A DNA stretch of 64,000 bases. Source: Devosia pacifica. GTDB lineage: Bacteria > Pseudomonadota > Alphaproteobacteria > Rhizobiales > Devosiaceae. The stretch is from assembly GCF_014652635.1 (NCBI RefSeq), contig NZ_BMZE01000004.1, positions 248,001 to 312,000 on the forward strand, given 5' to 3'. Each line of letters starts with the position of its first letter. The stretch's first letter is position 1. The translations under genes and the position numbers were made by a program. The notes beneath the pieces are model-generated. The model had not been told where the DNA came from, searched no databases, and worked only from the letters and a program-made list of their open reading frames with translations. Shown one piece after another: positions 15,966 to 23,803 of this stretch.

Positions 15966-17673
15966 ACTGTCCGCCGCCTGGCATCCAATCGCTTCGAGTG
16001 AGGATCTGCCATATCGCCATGTCTTCCATGGCCAGTTGCTGGGGCGTGAGTTCGCCGTCTGGCGCGCCGATGATGGCAACGTCAATGTCTGGGAAAATCG
16101 CTGCTTGCATCGCGGCGTCCGCCTGTCCATCGGCATCAATGAAGGCGCCGAACTCAAGTGCCAGTATCACGGTTGGCGCTATGCCAATCGCACTGCCGGC
16201 TGCACCTATATCCCGGCCCATCCCGCCGATGCGCCGGCGCGCCGTATCACCAACCGGACCTATCCGGTCATCGAGTTTGCGGGGCTCGTCTGGTCCGCTG
16301 CCGGCGCTGCCGATGCCTTTGTGGAACCGCTGCAAGAGGCCGACTGGTTCGCCCTGCGCCCCATTCCTGTCACCGCCACACCCGAGATGGTGCGCGATAA
16401 GGTTGTCGCAGCCGCAGAGCCTGGAAGTGAACCGGTCCGGCTTACGGAGTTCGGCTACAGCATGAAGCTCGCTGGCGGCCGTGGTGAAGACGCCGCTGTC
16501 TTTATTCAGCCGGTTGATGCGGGCAGGGCTGTTATCCGCGCCCTGTTGCCAGAAACGCCCGCGCAGCCTCTCGCAACCTTGCGCCACTACAACGCTTTGC
16601 TGAATGCTCTGCGCGAACAGATCGAGCGCACGGCGCGCGAGGCTCCGGCACCTGAACCGATCGAGCCGGAATACGAGCCGGTATCGCTGGAACTGGCGAC
16701 TATGCCGGAACTGCGCCTTGGGACCCGAACCAGCATTCGCGTTCGCGTTGCACGCAAATACGATGCCGGCGAAGGTGTCATCGGCCTCGATCTGGCAGCC
16801 CTCGAAGGGCATCTGCCAACCTTTCAGCCCGGTGCGCATATAGATGTGCACCTGCCCAACGGCCTTGTCCGCCAATACTCGATCACCAATGGCCCGGGCG
16901 AACAGCTCCACTACGGCATCGGCGTCAAGCGCGAGCCGGAATCGCGCGGCGGCTCCTCCACCATTGCAGAGGCTGTGCGCGAGGGCGACCTGTTGGCGAT
17001 TTCCGAACCGCGCAACAACTTTCCCCTTCGCCGCGACGCCACCCGTACCACGCTTATTGCCGGCGGTATCGGCATCACGCCGCTGCTGGCAATGGCGAAA
17101 AACCTGTTCGGCTCGCGGCTCGAGTTCGATTTTCATGTCTTCGCGCGCTCACAGCAGCACCTGCCGTTCGCCGATGCCCTTGAACGGTTCGGCGATCACG
17201 TCTCTCCACATATCGGCCTCGACGCGGCTGAGACCGGGCGAACGCTGGAAGAAATCGTCGGCAGCTATAGCTTTGCCCGGCATCTTTACGTATGCGGGCC
17301 GGCGCCAATGCTCGAACTCGTACGCGCGCTCGCTGCCCGCAATGGCTGGCCGGACGAGGCGGTGCATTTCGAGTACTTCAAGAACACGCGCGAAATCGAT
17401 CAGAGCTCAAGCTTCACGGTAGAGCTTGCACGTTCTGCGCTGACGCTCGAAGTGCCCGCAGGCCGCACAATCCTTGAGGTATTGCGCGAGAATGGCGTCG
17501 AGGCGCCGTCTTCATGCGAGCAGGGCGCCTGCGGCACGTGCCTGACGAAAGTGCTTGAGGGCACACCCGACCATCAGGACGTCTACCTCAACGAGACCGA
17601 GAAGCAGGCCAATGCCTCGATGCTGACCTGCGTCTCCCGCTCTCTCTCCGACAAGCTGGTTCTCGATATCTGA
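15958..17673 (+). CDS. Rieske [2Fe-2S] domain fused to FNR-type reductase and ferredoxin (NdmD-like)
   Basis: A 571-residue electron-transfer protein. Residues 1-120 are a full Rieske domain with C49-x-H51 and C68-x2-H71. After a linker, residues from about 245 form an FMN/NAD(P) reductase with RQYSIT (FMN), AGGIGITPLLAM and YVCGPAPML (nucleotide binding). The C-terminal plant-type ferredoxin has C520, C525, C528 and C558. Ordinary oxygenase reductases lack the N-terminal Rieske domain; NdmD of Pseudomonas putida CBB5 has exactly this order. Electrons would pass NAD(P)H to FMN to ferredoxin to Rieske to the iron of the partner oxygenase. The gene overlaps both neighbours, by 8 nt upstream and 1 nt downstream (TGATG). 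Confidence 0.9.
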   Translation: MSELSAAWHPIASSEDLPYRHVFHGQLLGREFAVWRADDGNVNVWENRCLHRGVRLSIGINEGAELKCQYHGWRYANRTAGCTYIPAHPADAPARRITNRTYPVIEFAGLVWSAAGAADAFVEPLQEADWFALRPIPVTATPEMVRDKVVAAAEPGSEPVRLTEFGYSMKLAGGRGEDAAVFIQPVDAGRAVIRALLPETPAQPLATLRHYNALLNALREQIERTAREAPAPEPIEPEYEPVSLELATMPELRLGTRTSIRVRVARKYDAGEGVIGLDLAALEGHLPTFQPGAHIDVHLPNGLVRQYSITNGPGEQLHYGIGVKREPESRGGSSTIAEAVREGDLLAISEPRNNFPLRRDATRTTLIAGGIGITPLLAMAKNLFGSRLEFDFHVFARSQQHLPFADALERFGDHVSPHIGLDAAETGRTLEEIVGSYSFARHLYVCGPAPMLELVRALAARNGWPDEAVHFEYFKNTREIDQSSSFTVELARSALTLEVPAGRTILEVLRENGVEAPSSCEQGACGTCLTKVLEGTPDHQDVYLNETEKQANASMLTCVSRSLSDKLVLDI

Positions 17674-18320
17674 TGATTACCCTTTATGACTTCGAGCTCT
17701 CGGGCAATTGCTACAAGCCGCGACTGCTGATGAGCATTCTCGGGCTCACCTATGAGACCGTCCCTGTCGATTTCTACCCGGGGCGCGAGCACAAGTCCGA
17801 AGCTTTCCTAAAGCTCAACCCGTTCGGAGAGCTACCGGTTCTCGTCGATGATGGTCTGGTTTTGCGCGATAGTCAGGCCATTCTGATCTACCTTGCCAGC
17901 AAGTACGACAAGACCGGACAATGGTATCCGCTCTCTGACCCAGCGGTGCTGGCCGAGATCGCCATCTGGCATGATTTCGCCAATCGGATCACGGCCACTG
18001 CATCTGCGGCGCGCTTGGGGCTCAGCATGTTCTATGATGTTGATATCGAAGCGGCCCAGGCAGGCGCGCACCAATTGTTTCGTCTTTTGGATGAGCATTT
18101 GTGGTTTGGAGAAAGGGAAGGGCGCGATTGGCTCTGCGCGCCCTCTCATCCTACGACTGCCGATATTGCCTGCTTCCCCTATGTCGCGCTTTCGGAAGAG
18201 GCAGGGGTTCCGCGCCAGGATTACCCGGCAATTCGCCGCTGGCTGGATCGTGTAAAGCGTATTCCGGGGTTCACGGTCATGTCCGGAGTCTTTCCGGCTG
18301 GCCCGGCCATCGAGGCCTAG
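17673..18320 (+). CDS. Glutathione S-transferase family protein (NdmE-like)
   Basis: A 215-residue GST-fold protein with an N-terminal thioredoxin-like domain (SGNCYKPRLLMSILGL, then FGELPVLVDDGLVLRDSQAI, with the cis-Pro and the glutathione-contact Asp-Ser) and an all-helical C-terminal domain from about residue 90. It starts on the TGA of the Rieske-reductase gene, so it is translationally coupled. In the NdmCDE system, NdmE is a GST homologue reported to act as a structural partner in the complex instead of as a transferase. The same role is inferred here from gene order and overlap. A true glutathione-dependent step remains possible. Confidence 0.85.
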   Translation: MITLYDFELSGNCYKPRLLMSILGLTYETVPVDFYPGREHKSEAFLKLNPFGELPVLVDDGLVLRDSQAILIYLASKYDKTGQWYPLSDPAVLAEIAIWHDFANRITATASAARLGLSMFYDVDIEAAQAGAHQLFRLLDEHLWFGEREGRDWLCAPSHPTTADIACFPYVALSEEAGVPRQDYPAIRRWLDRVKRIPGFTVMSGVFPAGPAIEA

Positions 18321-18643
18321 ATGCTATCTGCTGCGCGTGGTCCCGAAGGCCCACCTTCGAAACTACCGGACAGCACTTCGCGGGGTCCGTCTTTCGGGTA
18401 TTCCGCACCTTCTATCAACTGCACCGAATAGAGATGACTGTCGCGAAAAGCGCTGGCCATAACCTGCGTAGTCGCGATGTTGGGGTCTTTGCCCGCTGCC
18501 GCCGCCTCAGCTTCTGAAGCGACGACGCGCGCATCGCCGGAAGATGATGCGCGCACGATAATTTCGCCCTGATCCGTTGCACGATCCCAGTTGGAATCGG
18601 TGGGACCGGCCAGTGGCGTGAGCTTATAGATGCCGTTTGCCAT
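18317..18643 (-). CDS. Conserved hypothetical protein (108 aa)
   Basis: A small soluble protein with a WDRA..QGEIIVRA segment, an Ala/Glu-rich stretch at residues 40-55 and a VMASAFRDSHLY motif. I recall proteins of this pattern as uncharacterised in Hyphomicrobiales. No signal peptide or membrane segment is visible. It lies 11 nt downstream of the YihY/BrkB gene and is likely the last gene of the minus-strand stress cluster. Its 3' end overlaps the convergent GST gene by 4 nt. No function is assigned. Confidence 0.7.
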   Translation of the reverse strand: MANGIYKLTPLAGPTDSNWDRATDQGEIIVRASSSGDARVVASEAEAAAAGKDPNIATTQVMASAFRDSHLYSVQLIEGAEYPKDGPREVLSGSFEGGPSGPRAADSI

Positions 18644-18654
18644 GCTCGATCTCC

Positions 18655-19617
18655 TTATGATCCAGCGCGCTTGCCGACGGTATCGGCGACGTATGCACCT
18701 CGCTCGCCGAGCGGAACCTCGGGTCCGGTCGTGGTGTCACGCGCAGTTTGGTGTTCGATCTCTGAATCGACCTCGGCACCCAGGATCACGATGATCGTTG
18801 AAATCCAGGTCCAGGTCAGAAGGCCGATCAAGGCGCCGAGAGACCCATAGGTGGCATTGTAATTGCCAAAATTGGCCACATACCAGGAGAACAGAACCGA
18901 CACGACAAGCGTCAGGAGAACTGCGAGCGCAGCACCGGGCGTAATCCAGCGCCAACGGGCCTGCGAGCGGCTCGGTCCGAACCGGTAAAGCATTGCAAGT
19001 CCGATCAGCACCACCGCGACCAGCAGTGCAAAACTTGCAATACGGATCAGCCATTCGCTCAACCCGCCCAGCGGAAAGATCGAAAGGATTGATGGGATAA
19101 CAACCACGATGCCGACGACCAGAACGGCTGTCACTGCAAAGGCAAGCGTGAATAGCAGCGCAAGGCCATTGAAGATGAGGAAGTTTCGTCTTTCTTCCTC
19201 GCCATAGGCAATGTTCATAGCCTGGAACATGCCCTTAACCCCGGCGCTCGAACTCCATAGAGCGATCGCTAGAGAAATAAGCAGGCTCCAGCTCAGTGCA
19301 GTATTGCCTTCACCAGCGACGCGTTCCAGTTGATCAGAAATCAACTGCAGACCATCAGCCGGAATGACGCCTGAGAGCAGGCTGACATGATCGACTACGG
19401 TCGCCCGATCGGCAAACAGCCCATAGATGGACACAAACGCCGTCAAGGTCGGCACCAGTGCCAACAGGACGAAGAACGTCACACCAGCGGCTGTGAATGG
19501 GACCCGGTCGGTGTTGAAGCTGCCCAACACGCGCATCGCGATGTCGCGCCAGCCTTTGACGGGTATGTGTTGGGGAGCGGACGCGGTACGACCGCGCCCG
19601 TTTTCGTTAGCTGCCAT
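18655..19617 (-). CDS. YihY/BrkB family membrane protein
   Basis: A 320-residue inner-membrane protein with the YihY/virulence-factor-BrkB pattern: FTAAGVTFFVLLALVPTLTAFVSIYG, WSSSAGVKGMFQAMNIAYGEEE and R.......G-rich helices ending in LTWTWISTIIVILGAEVDSEIEH. Six membrane segments are expected. The start at 19617 has a GAGG at 8 nt spacing; an alternative ATG at 19641 overlaps the stop of the preceding DUF3618 gene (ATGA) and would add 8 residues. The family is no longer regarded as RNase BN; proposed roles are in envelope function, without a proven substrate. Confidence 0.88.
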   Translation of the reverse strand: MAANENGRGRTASAPQHIPVKGWRDIAMRVLGSFNTDRVPFTAAGVTFFVLLALVPTLTAFVSIYGLFADRATVVDHVSLLSGVIPADGLQLISDQLERVAGEGNTALSWSLLISLAIALWSSSAGVKGMFQAMNIAYGEEERRNFLIFNGLALLFTLAFAVTAVLVVGIVVVIPSILSIFPLGGLSEWLIRIASFALLVAVVLIGLAMLYRFGPSRSQARWRWITPGAALAVLLTLVVSVLFSWYVANFGNYNATYGSLGALIGLLTWTWISTIIVILGAEVDSEIEHQTARDTTTGPEVPLGERGAYVADTVGKRAGS

Positions 19618-19637
19618 TATGTCAGCCTCGTTTCCCT

Positions 19638-20684
19638 TCATAGCCGGCTCGTGGTCGAGTCCCGGTTGTCAGATCCGGACACCGAAGACTTGGCGTCGTC
19701 GTACAGGCGCTCAGCCTTCTCGCTGGCATCGCCATAAGCGGATTTCACGGTTTCTCGGCCCTGCTCATATAGACCTTCTGCCTCAGTGGCAGCGCGATCC
19801 TTGAGAGCATCCGATTGTTCGCCAAACGCTTCGTCTTCCTGGCGGGTATGTGGCAGTGACGCCCCGATGGCCGCTCCAACTGCAAAGGCCAGTGCCCCGG
19901 CAACCAGTGGCTGCTCGCGAAGGAAGGACTCGAGCCCCCGTCCGGCAACCGCTGCTTGGTGCTGGATATCGCGCCCGGTCTGCGAAGCCTGATCCTGCAG
20001 ATCCCGGCCGGCCTGAGCTGCCCGGTCGCGTGCATGATCAATGCCCTCGCCAACAGCCCGCTGTGCATCAGCGGCACGCTCGCGAGCGAGCGTCCAGTTG
20101 TGCGAAGCCCAGCCGGAGGCGTCGTCGAGCCGCTTGCCGGTTTCGTCCCGGAAATCCGAGATACGATTGCCGGTTTCATCGACAAAACCGCGATAGGTCT
20201 TGCCTGTTTCGTCGACGAAATGCCCGGCGCGGTTACCAGCTTCGTCGGCGACGGCGTGGTACTTCTTGCCGGCGTCATCGAGCCATTCGCTGCGATGCTT
20301 GCCATCATCCTGCCGCGCGTGAGCCGAGCGCTTGAATGTTGTCGTCTTCACCGTGGCGACCGGGTAGGGGTCTGGGGTGACCACAGCCGGCACGCGTGCA
20401 TCGGAATGATGCTCTGGGATACGCTGTCCGGAGGCGGGGCGCGCCATCAGCCAGGCAAGGCCAACGCCAACCAGCGCCACTGGCAGCGGATTGTTCTTCA
20501 CGCTGCGACCCAGATTATTCACATAGTCCGCGCCGGCGCCGCTGCGGGTATAGCGCAACGCCTCGTCGATGAACTGTCCGGGCGAAAGCCGATCCTGAAG
20601 TGCATCGAGGCGGGTTTCGATCCGACTGCGCTGTGCGTCGACTTCACGCTCGAGATTTTCTGCGCGATCATGTGCGTTGGTCAT
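19638..20684 (-). CDS. DUF3618 protein with tandem 11-residue repeats
   Basis: A 348-residue protein. Residues 1-85 carry a DUF3618-like segment (an N-terminal helix RIETRLDALQDRLSPGQ and a membrane segment near residues 66-82). A Pro-rich stretch follows. Residues 131-185 are five tandem 11-mers of the form x-x-x-F-x-D-E-T-G-K/N-R/T, and residues 215-258 are a second block of about four 11-mers starting GRDLQDQ. A second hydrophobic segment (about 260-277) and an Ala/Glu-rich tail complete it. Eleven-residue repeats are typical of amphipathic LEA/apolipoprotein-like helices that coat membranes. It overlaps the holin-like gene upstream by 1 nt. A role in envelope protection under stress or drying is inferred. 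Confidence 0.75.
   Translation of the reverse strand: MTNAHDRAENLEREVDAQRSRIETRLDALQDRLSPGQFIDEALRYTRSGAGADYVNNLGRSVKNNPLPVALVGVGLAWLMARPASGQRIPEHHSDARVPAVVTPDPYPVATVKTTTFKRSAHARQDDGKHRSEWLDDAGKKYHAVADEAGNRAGHFVDETGKTYRGFVDETGNRISDFRDETGKRLDDASGWASHNWTLARERAADAQRAVGEGIDHARDRAAQAGRDLQDQASQTGRDIQHQAAVAGRGLESFLREQPLVAGALAFAVGAAIGASLPHTRQEDEAFGEQSDALKDRAATEAEGLYEQGRETVKSAYGDASEKAERLYDDAKSSVSGSDNRDSTTSRL
19911..20042 (-). repeat. Second block of 33-bp (11-aa) tandem repeats
   Basis: Codes for residues 215-258 of the DUF3618 protein; four 11-mers with G-R-D/G-hydrophobic starts and A/Q-rich bodies. The units are diverged at DNA level. Confidence 0.6.
20130..20294 (-). repeat. First block of 33-bp (11-aa) tandem repeats
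   Basis: Codes for residues 131-185 of the DUF3618 protein; five units. The core VDETG or close variants recurs every 11 residues in the three central copies (FVDETGK, FVDETGN, FRDETGK) with weaker outer copies. Confidence 0.7.
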
Positions 20685-21109
20685 CAGAACCTCTCCTTGA
20701 CGGCGGCGGCATCATGGCCGAGCGCGTCTGTTGTGCGGTGCATATCGAAGCTTGCGCGCTTCATGCTTTTCATTCCGGCGCGCACCATGCTCATGGCGAT
20801 AAGGCCCACCACGATGGCGACGATCAGGCCGGAGATGCTGTTGGCGACCAATGGGGACATCCCCATCGCGGTCAGCGCTGCACCGATGATTGTTACGATA
20901 GCTGCAAGGAGAACGCCCAGGGCGCCAATGCCGAGCACGGCACCGATGGCGATCATCCGACCACCTTCGGCTGCGTAGGCGGTCTTCTCGTTGAGTTCTG
21001 CCTTGGCGAGATTGACCTCTTTACGGAAAAGCCCCGTAATATCGTCGATCAGTCCGCGTACGAGGTGCGGCAGGGACTCTTGGTTTTGCGGGTCTGCGCG
21101 GGTGTCCAT
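20684..21109 (-). CDS. Phage-holin-family / DUF1469 membrane protein
   Basis: A 141-residue protein with an N-terminal amphipathic helix (LIDDITGLFRKEVNLAKAELNEK) and two membrane helices (about residues 50-75 and 83-107). This is the YqjE/DUF1469 pattern, also called putative Holin-X. Despite the name, nothing phage-like is nearby. Similar proteins in enterobacteria and rhizobia sit in osmotic or stationary-phase stress clusters with YqjD-type proteins. It lies 10 nt after the alanine-rich gene and overlaps the DUF3618 gene. A membrane-stress role is inferred. Confidence 0.8.
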   Translation of the reverse strand: MDTRADPQNQESLPHLVRGLIDDITGLFRKEVNLAKAELNEKTAYAAEGGRMIAIGAVLGIGALGVLLAAIVTIIGAALTAMGMSPLVANSISGLIVAIVVGLIAMSMVRAGMKSMKRASFDMHRTTDALGHDAAAVKERF

Positions 21110-21119
21110 GTCGCTTCTC

Positions 21120-21683
21120 CTAATATGTATTCGTGTTGCGTGGGTTCGCCGGCACCGCAGGGGTTTCTACGGTCCGCTGGCGGTGTGACGAGGCTGTCAC
21201 GAACCGGCTTGCGGCAAAGCCAAGCAGTGCAGCGGCACCAAGAAATGCAGCCGGGTTCTGCCGGCCGAAGCGCTCTGCCCGGTGTGTGAGTTCATCGATG
21301 CTGCTGTCGCGTGTCGCATCGGCGACATTGCGTACACCGTTAGCGAGGTCGGCGGCGTAACGCGACATCGTCGGCTGGTCGCCCTTGATGTCGTCCGCTA
21401 CGCGATTGACAGCGTCGGCAACGCTGCCGAGTTGTTCTGCCGCATAGTTCTTCTGATCAGTCGCAAAGCTGCGCGCCTGGCCCTTGGCGTTCTCAGCCTC
21501 GTTGCCGATATACTCACGCGCCTTGTTGTACTGGTTCTTGGCTTCGTGCTCTGCGGCATGAAGCTGGTTGTCAGCTTCAGACTTCACCCTGTCGAAATCC
21601 GCATTAGCCTTGTTCTGAGTGCGCGAGGTGGCTTCTGCTGCGGTGTTGGGCTGATTGGGATTTTTATTCGGATCATCAACCAT
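21120..21683 (-). CDS. Alanine-rich helical stress protein (nutrient-deprivation-induced type)
   Basis: A 187-residue protein starting MVDDPNKNPNQP, chosen over the longer frame from 21749 because GAGGG lies 7 nt upstream. Residues 15-105 form a charged, Ala/Lys/Glu/Gln-rich amphipathic helix region (for example FDRVKSEADNQLHAAEHEA). A short hydrophobic segment (FLGAAALLGFAASRFV, about residues 145-160) lies near the C-terminus. This resembles rhizobial proteins annotated as nutrient deprivation-induced and YqjD/ElaB-like ribosome or membrane anchors. It is the first gene of the minus-strand cluster 18317..21683. I found no convincing EcfG promoter upstream. Confidence 0.7.
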   Translation of the reverse strand: MVDDPNKNPNQPNTAAEATSRTQNKANADFDRVKSEADNQLHAAEHEAKNQYNKAREYIGNEAENAKGQARSFATDQKNYAAEQLGSVADAVNRVADDIKGDQPTMSRYAADLANGVRNVADATRDSSIDELTHRAERFGRQNPAAFLGAAALLGFAASRFVTASSHRQRTVETPAVPANPRNTNTY

Positions 21684-21921
21684 CTCTGTACCCTCTCTGA
21701 TACCCCCGTTTCTAAATGCGGGGCCTGATCGAGGACGCGGATGTGCCAAGATTTTGCCGCACCAGCGCCCGTTTCGTGTTCGTGATCGGGATAAGCAATG
21801 ACTGCCGGGCTAGGTTCCATCTTCGTCGCGCAGCGCGACCGGCGCTGTAAAAAATTGCTGCGCGGCAAGCTGGTTGAACCAATGGAGCAGGCGCGAGTTA
21901 TCCCGGCTTATGGGGCATCAC

Positions 21922-22875
21922 ATGAAAACACAGCGCTACTACGTCATTCTCAATGCGCGCTCGGGCACGGCGGAAAGCGCCGGCGTGACGCCAATTGGGC
22001 TTGAGCAAAGCTTCTCCGCCATTGGGGCCGAGGCAACGATCGACGTCGATTTTGACGCGCCGCTGGTACAGCGTATCGATAATGCCATCGCCAGTGGCGC
22101 ACCTTGCATCGTAGCCGCAGGCGGCGATGGAACGGTCACTGCCGTGGCGGAAAAAGTCGCGCGTACAGATCGCGTCATGGCGATCCTGCCGTTGGGTACG
22201 CTCAACGCCCTGGCACGCGACCTCGAAATCCCTTTCCAAATCGACGCCTGGTTTGCCGCTTTAGGGGATATGCAGCCGCACCGCATCGATGTCGGCTGGG
22301 TCAACGGGCGGGTTTTCCTGCACAAGGTATTTATCGGCGTGGTGCCGAGCATTGCAGCAGCGCGCGAACGAATGCGAGGGCGCAAGGGAATCGGCGCCTT
22401 CGTCGGCTTCACGCGCTATCTGTTCAGGCGGCTCTGGCGGGCCCGTCGGATGGTGGTTGAAATCGCGCCACAAGAGGGGGAACCGCATCTCGAGCGCGTC
22501 CATGCCCTGGCGGTCTCCAACAACGCTTACGCAGAAGGTGCAATGCGGGTCTTCTCGCGCCAGAGCCTCGATGGCGGCAGCCTCATGGTCTACGCCATCC
22601 GGCATTTGCGAATCATGGATTTTCTTCGGTTGGGGACCGGCATGCTGCTGGGCCACTGGCAGCAGGATCGTGAATTGCGGATTGAATCCGTCCGAGCCGT
22701 GACGATCAAAGCGCGCAACAAGCGGCTGCATGTCATGCTGGATGGCGAAATCGAGAGCCTTCAAACGCCACTGGAATTCTCGATCACGCCCCGTGCGCTT
22801 GCCATCCTCGCACCGCCTTCGCAGATGGTGCACGACCAAGACCCCGATAGCGACCAACTGGAAACGGTAGCCTGA
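21922..22875 (+). CDS. Diacylglycerol/lipid kinase family protein (DAGK catalytic domain)
   Basis: A 317-residue cytosolic or membrane-associated lipid kinase. The start at 21922 (MKTQRYYVILNARSG) places the N-R-S-G phosphate-loop motif at residues 11-14. The DAGK motif AAGGDGTVTAVAE (about residues 68-80) and LPLGTLNALARDL follow. The C-terminal half is the beta-rich lipid-binding domain. The gene is followed by a metallophosphoesterase after 2 nt, so the pair is one unit. The substrate could be diacylglycerol, a sphingoid base or another lipid; the family does not decide it. Confidence 0.85.
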   Translation: MKTQRYYVILNARSGTAESAGVTPIGLEQSFSAIGAEATIDVDFDAPLVQRIDNAIASGAPCIVAAGGDGTVTAVAEKVARTDRVMAILPLGTLNALARDLEIPFQIDAWFAALGDMQPHRIDVGWVNGRVFLHKVFIGVVPSIAAARERMRGRKGIGAFVGFTRYLFRRLWRARRMVVEIAPQEGEPHLERVHALAVSNNAYAEGAMRVFSRQSLDGGSLMVYAIRHLRIMDFLRLGTGMLLGHWQQDRELRIESVRAVTIKARNKRLHVMLDGEIESLQTPLEFSITPRALAILAPPSQMVHDQDPDSDQLETVA

Positions 22876-22877
22876 GC

Positions 22878-23720
22878 ATGCGAATAACCCACCTCTCCGA
22901 TCTCCATTTCGGCCATCACGACGAAGATCTGGCAGCAGGTCTGGCGCATGACCTGTCCAGCCAGAATCCGGATCTGGTGGTTGTCAGCGGTGATTTCACG
23001 CAGCTTGGCTCGCGGCGCGAGTTCATGGCGGCCCATGCCTTTTTGAAAGAACTGACTGTTCCGTTTCTCGCCGTACCAGGCAACCATGATGTGCCCGCCT
23101 ATAATCTCTTCAAGCGCTTCACTGATCCATATGCGCGCTATCGAAAATTCGTCTCCGACGAGGTCGAGCCTTTTGTCGAGATGGAGGGCGTTGCCATTGC
23201 CGGTCTCAAGACTGCACGCCGCGTTCGAGCGGGATTGAACTGGGCGCATGGCTCCATCAGCAAGTCGCAGCTGCGCGAGCTGCGCCAGCGCTTCCGGCAG
23301 GCGGATCCGAACTCGGTTAGAGTGGTGGTTGCACACCATCCGCTGCTCTGGCCGGAAGAGCAGATGATGAAGCCTATGCCCCTGGTCAAGCGCGCCGATC
23401 TTGCATTGCGCACCTTCGGCGAACTTGGCGTCCGGCTGGTGCTCTCAGGGCACTTCCACATGTCCTATGTGCGCCGTCACGAGAACCCGGGCGAGGTGAG
23501 GGTTGCCCAGCCCAGCGGTGCACGACGGCCGACAGCCGCGCCCATCCTGGTCGCTCAGACCTCATCGACCATTTCGACCCGGTTGCGTGGGCACGCCAAT
23601 GCATACAATCTCATCGATATTGCCAATGGCTATATCACGGTCACCGTTCGGGAGTGGCAAGACAACGCCTGGGTTACGCGGGAGACTGCTTCAGAAAAAG
23701 CGGTTCTCAATCACGAGTAA
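22878..23720 (+). CDS. Metallophosphoesterase (calcineurin-like)
   Basis: A 280-residue dinuclear-metal phosphoesterase with the complete set of motifs: ISDLHFG equivalent (HLSDLHFGHH), VVSGDFTQ, VPGNHDVP, VVAHHPLL and LSGHFHMSYV. The closest architectures are CpdA-like cyclic-nucleotide phosphodiesterases and UDP-diacylglucosamine hydrolases. Its tight coupling to a lipid kinase favours a lipid or envelope phosphate substrate, but this is inference. A bidirectional terminator follows. Confidence 0.88.
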   Translation: MRITHLSDLHFGHHDEDLAAGLAHDLSSQNPDLVVVSGDFTQLGSRREFMAAHAFLKELTVPFLAVPGNHDVPAYNLFKRFTDPYARYRKFVSDEVEPFVEMEGVAIAGLKTARRVRAGLNWAHGSISKSQLRELRQRFRQADPNSVRVVVAHHPLLWPEEQMMKPMPLVKRADLALRTFGELGVRLVLSGHFHMSYVRRHENPGEVRVAQPSGARRPTAAPILVAQTSSTISTRLRGHANAYNLIDIANGYITVTVREWQDNAWVTRETASEKAVLNHE

Positions 23721-23749
23721 TCGCGGACCGCATTGGCGTCCCAAACAAC

Positions 23750-23782
23750 AAAAAGGCCGGTGATGCGTCACCGGCCTTTTTA
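23750..23782. terminator. Bidirectional rho-independent terminator
   Basis: An A-run, a GGCCGGTGA/TCACCGGCC stem with a short loop and a T-run. It separates the plus-strand phosphoesterase from the convergent ATPase gene and works in either direction. Confidence 0.9.
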
Positions 23783-23803
23783 TTTGGTAGCGTAGCTGCA
23801 GCG

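Noticed and set aside
20684-21109. Holin-like gene as evidence for a prophage
   Set aside because: The family name is misleading. No other phage gene, integrase, att site or compositional change is nearby; it is the DUF1469 stress-cluster type.
21814-21818. EcfG -35 element upstream of the alanine-rich stress gene
   Set aside because: GGAAC is present on the minus strand, but the expected CGTT at 16-17 nt spacing is absent (the sequence there is TTGCTT), so it fails the consensus.
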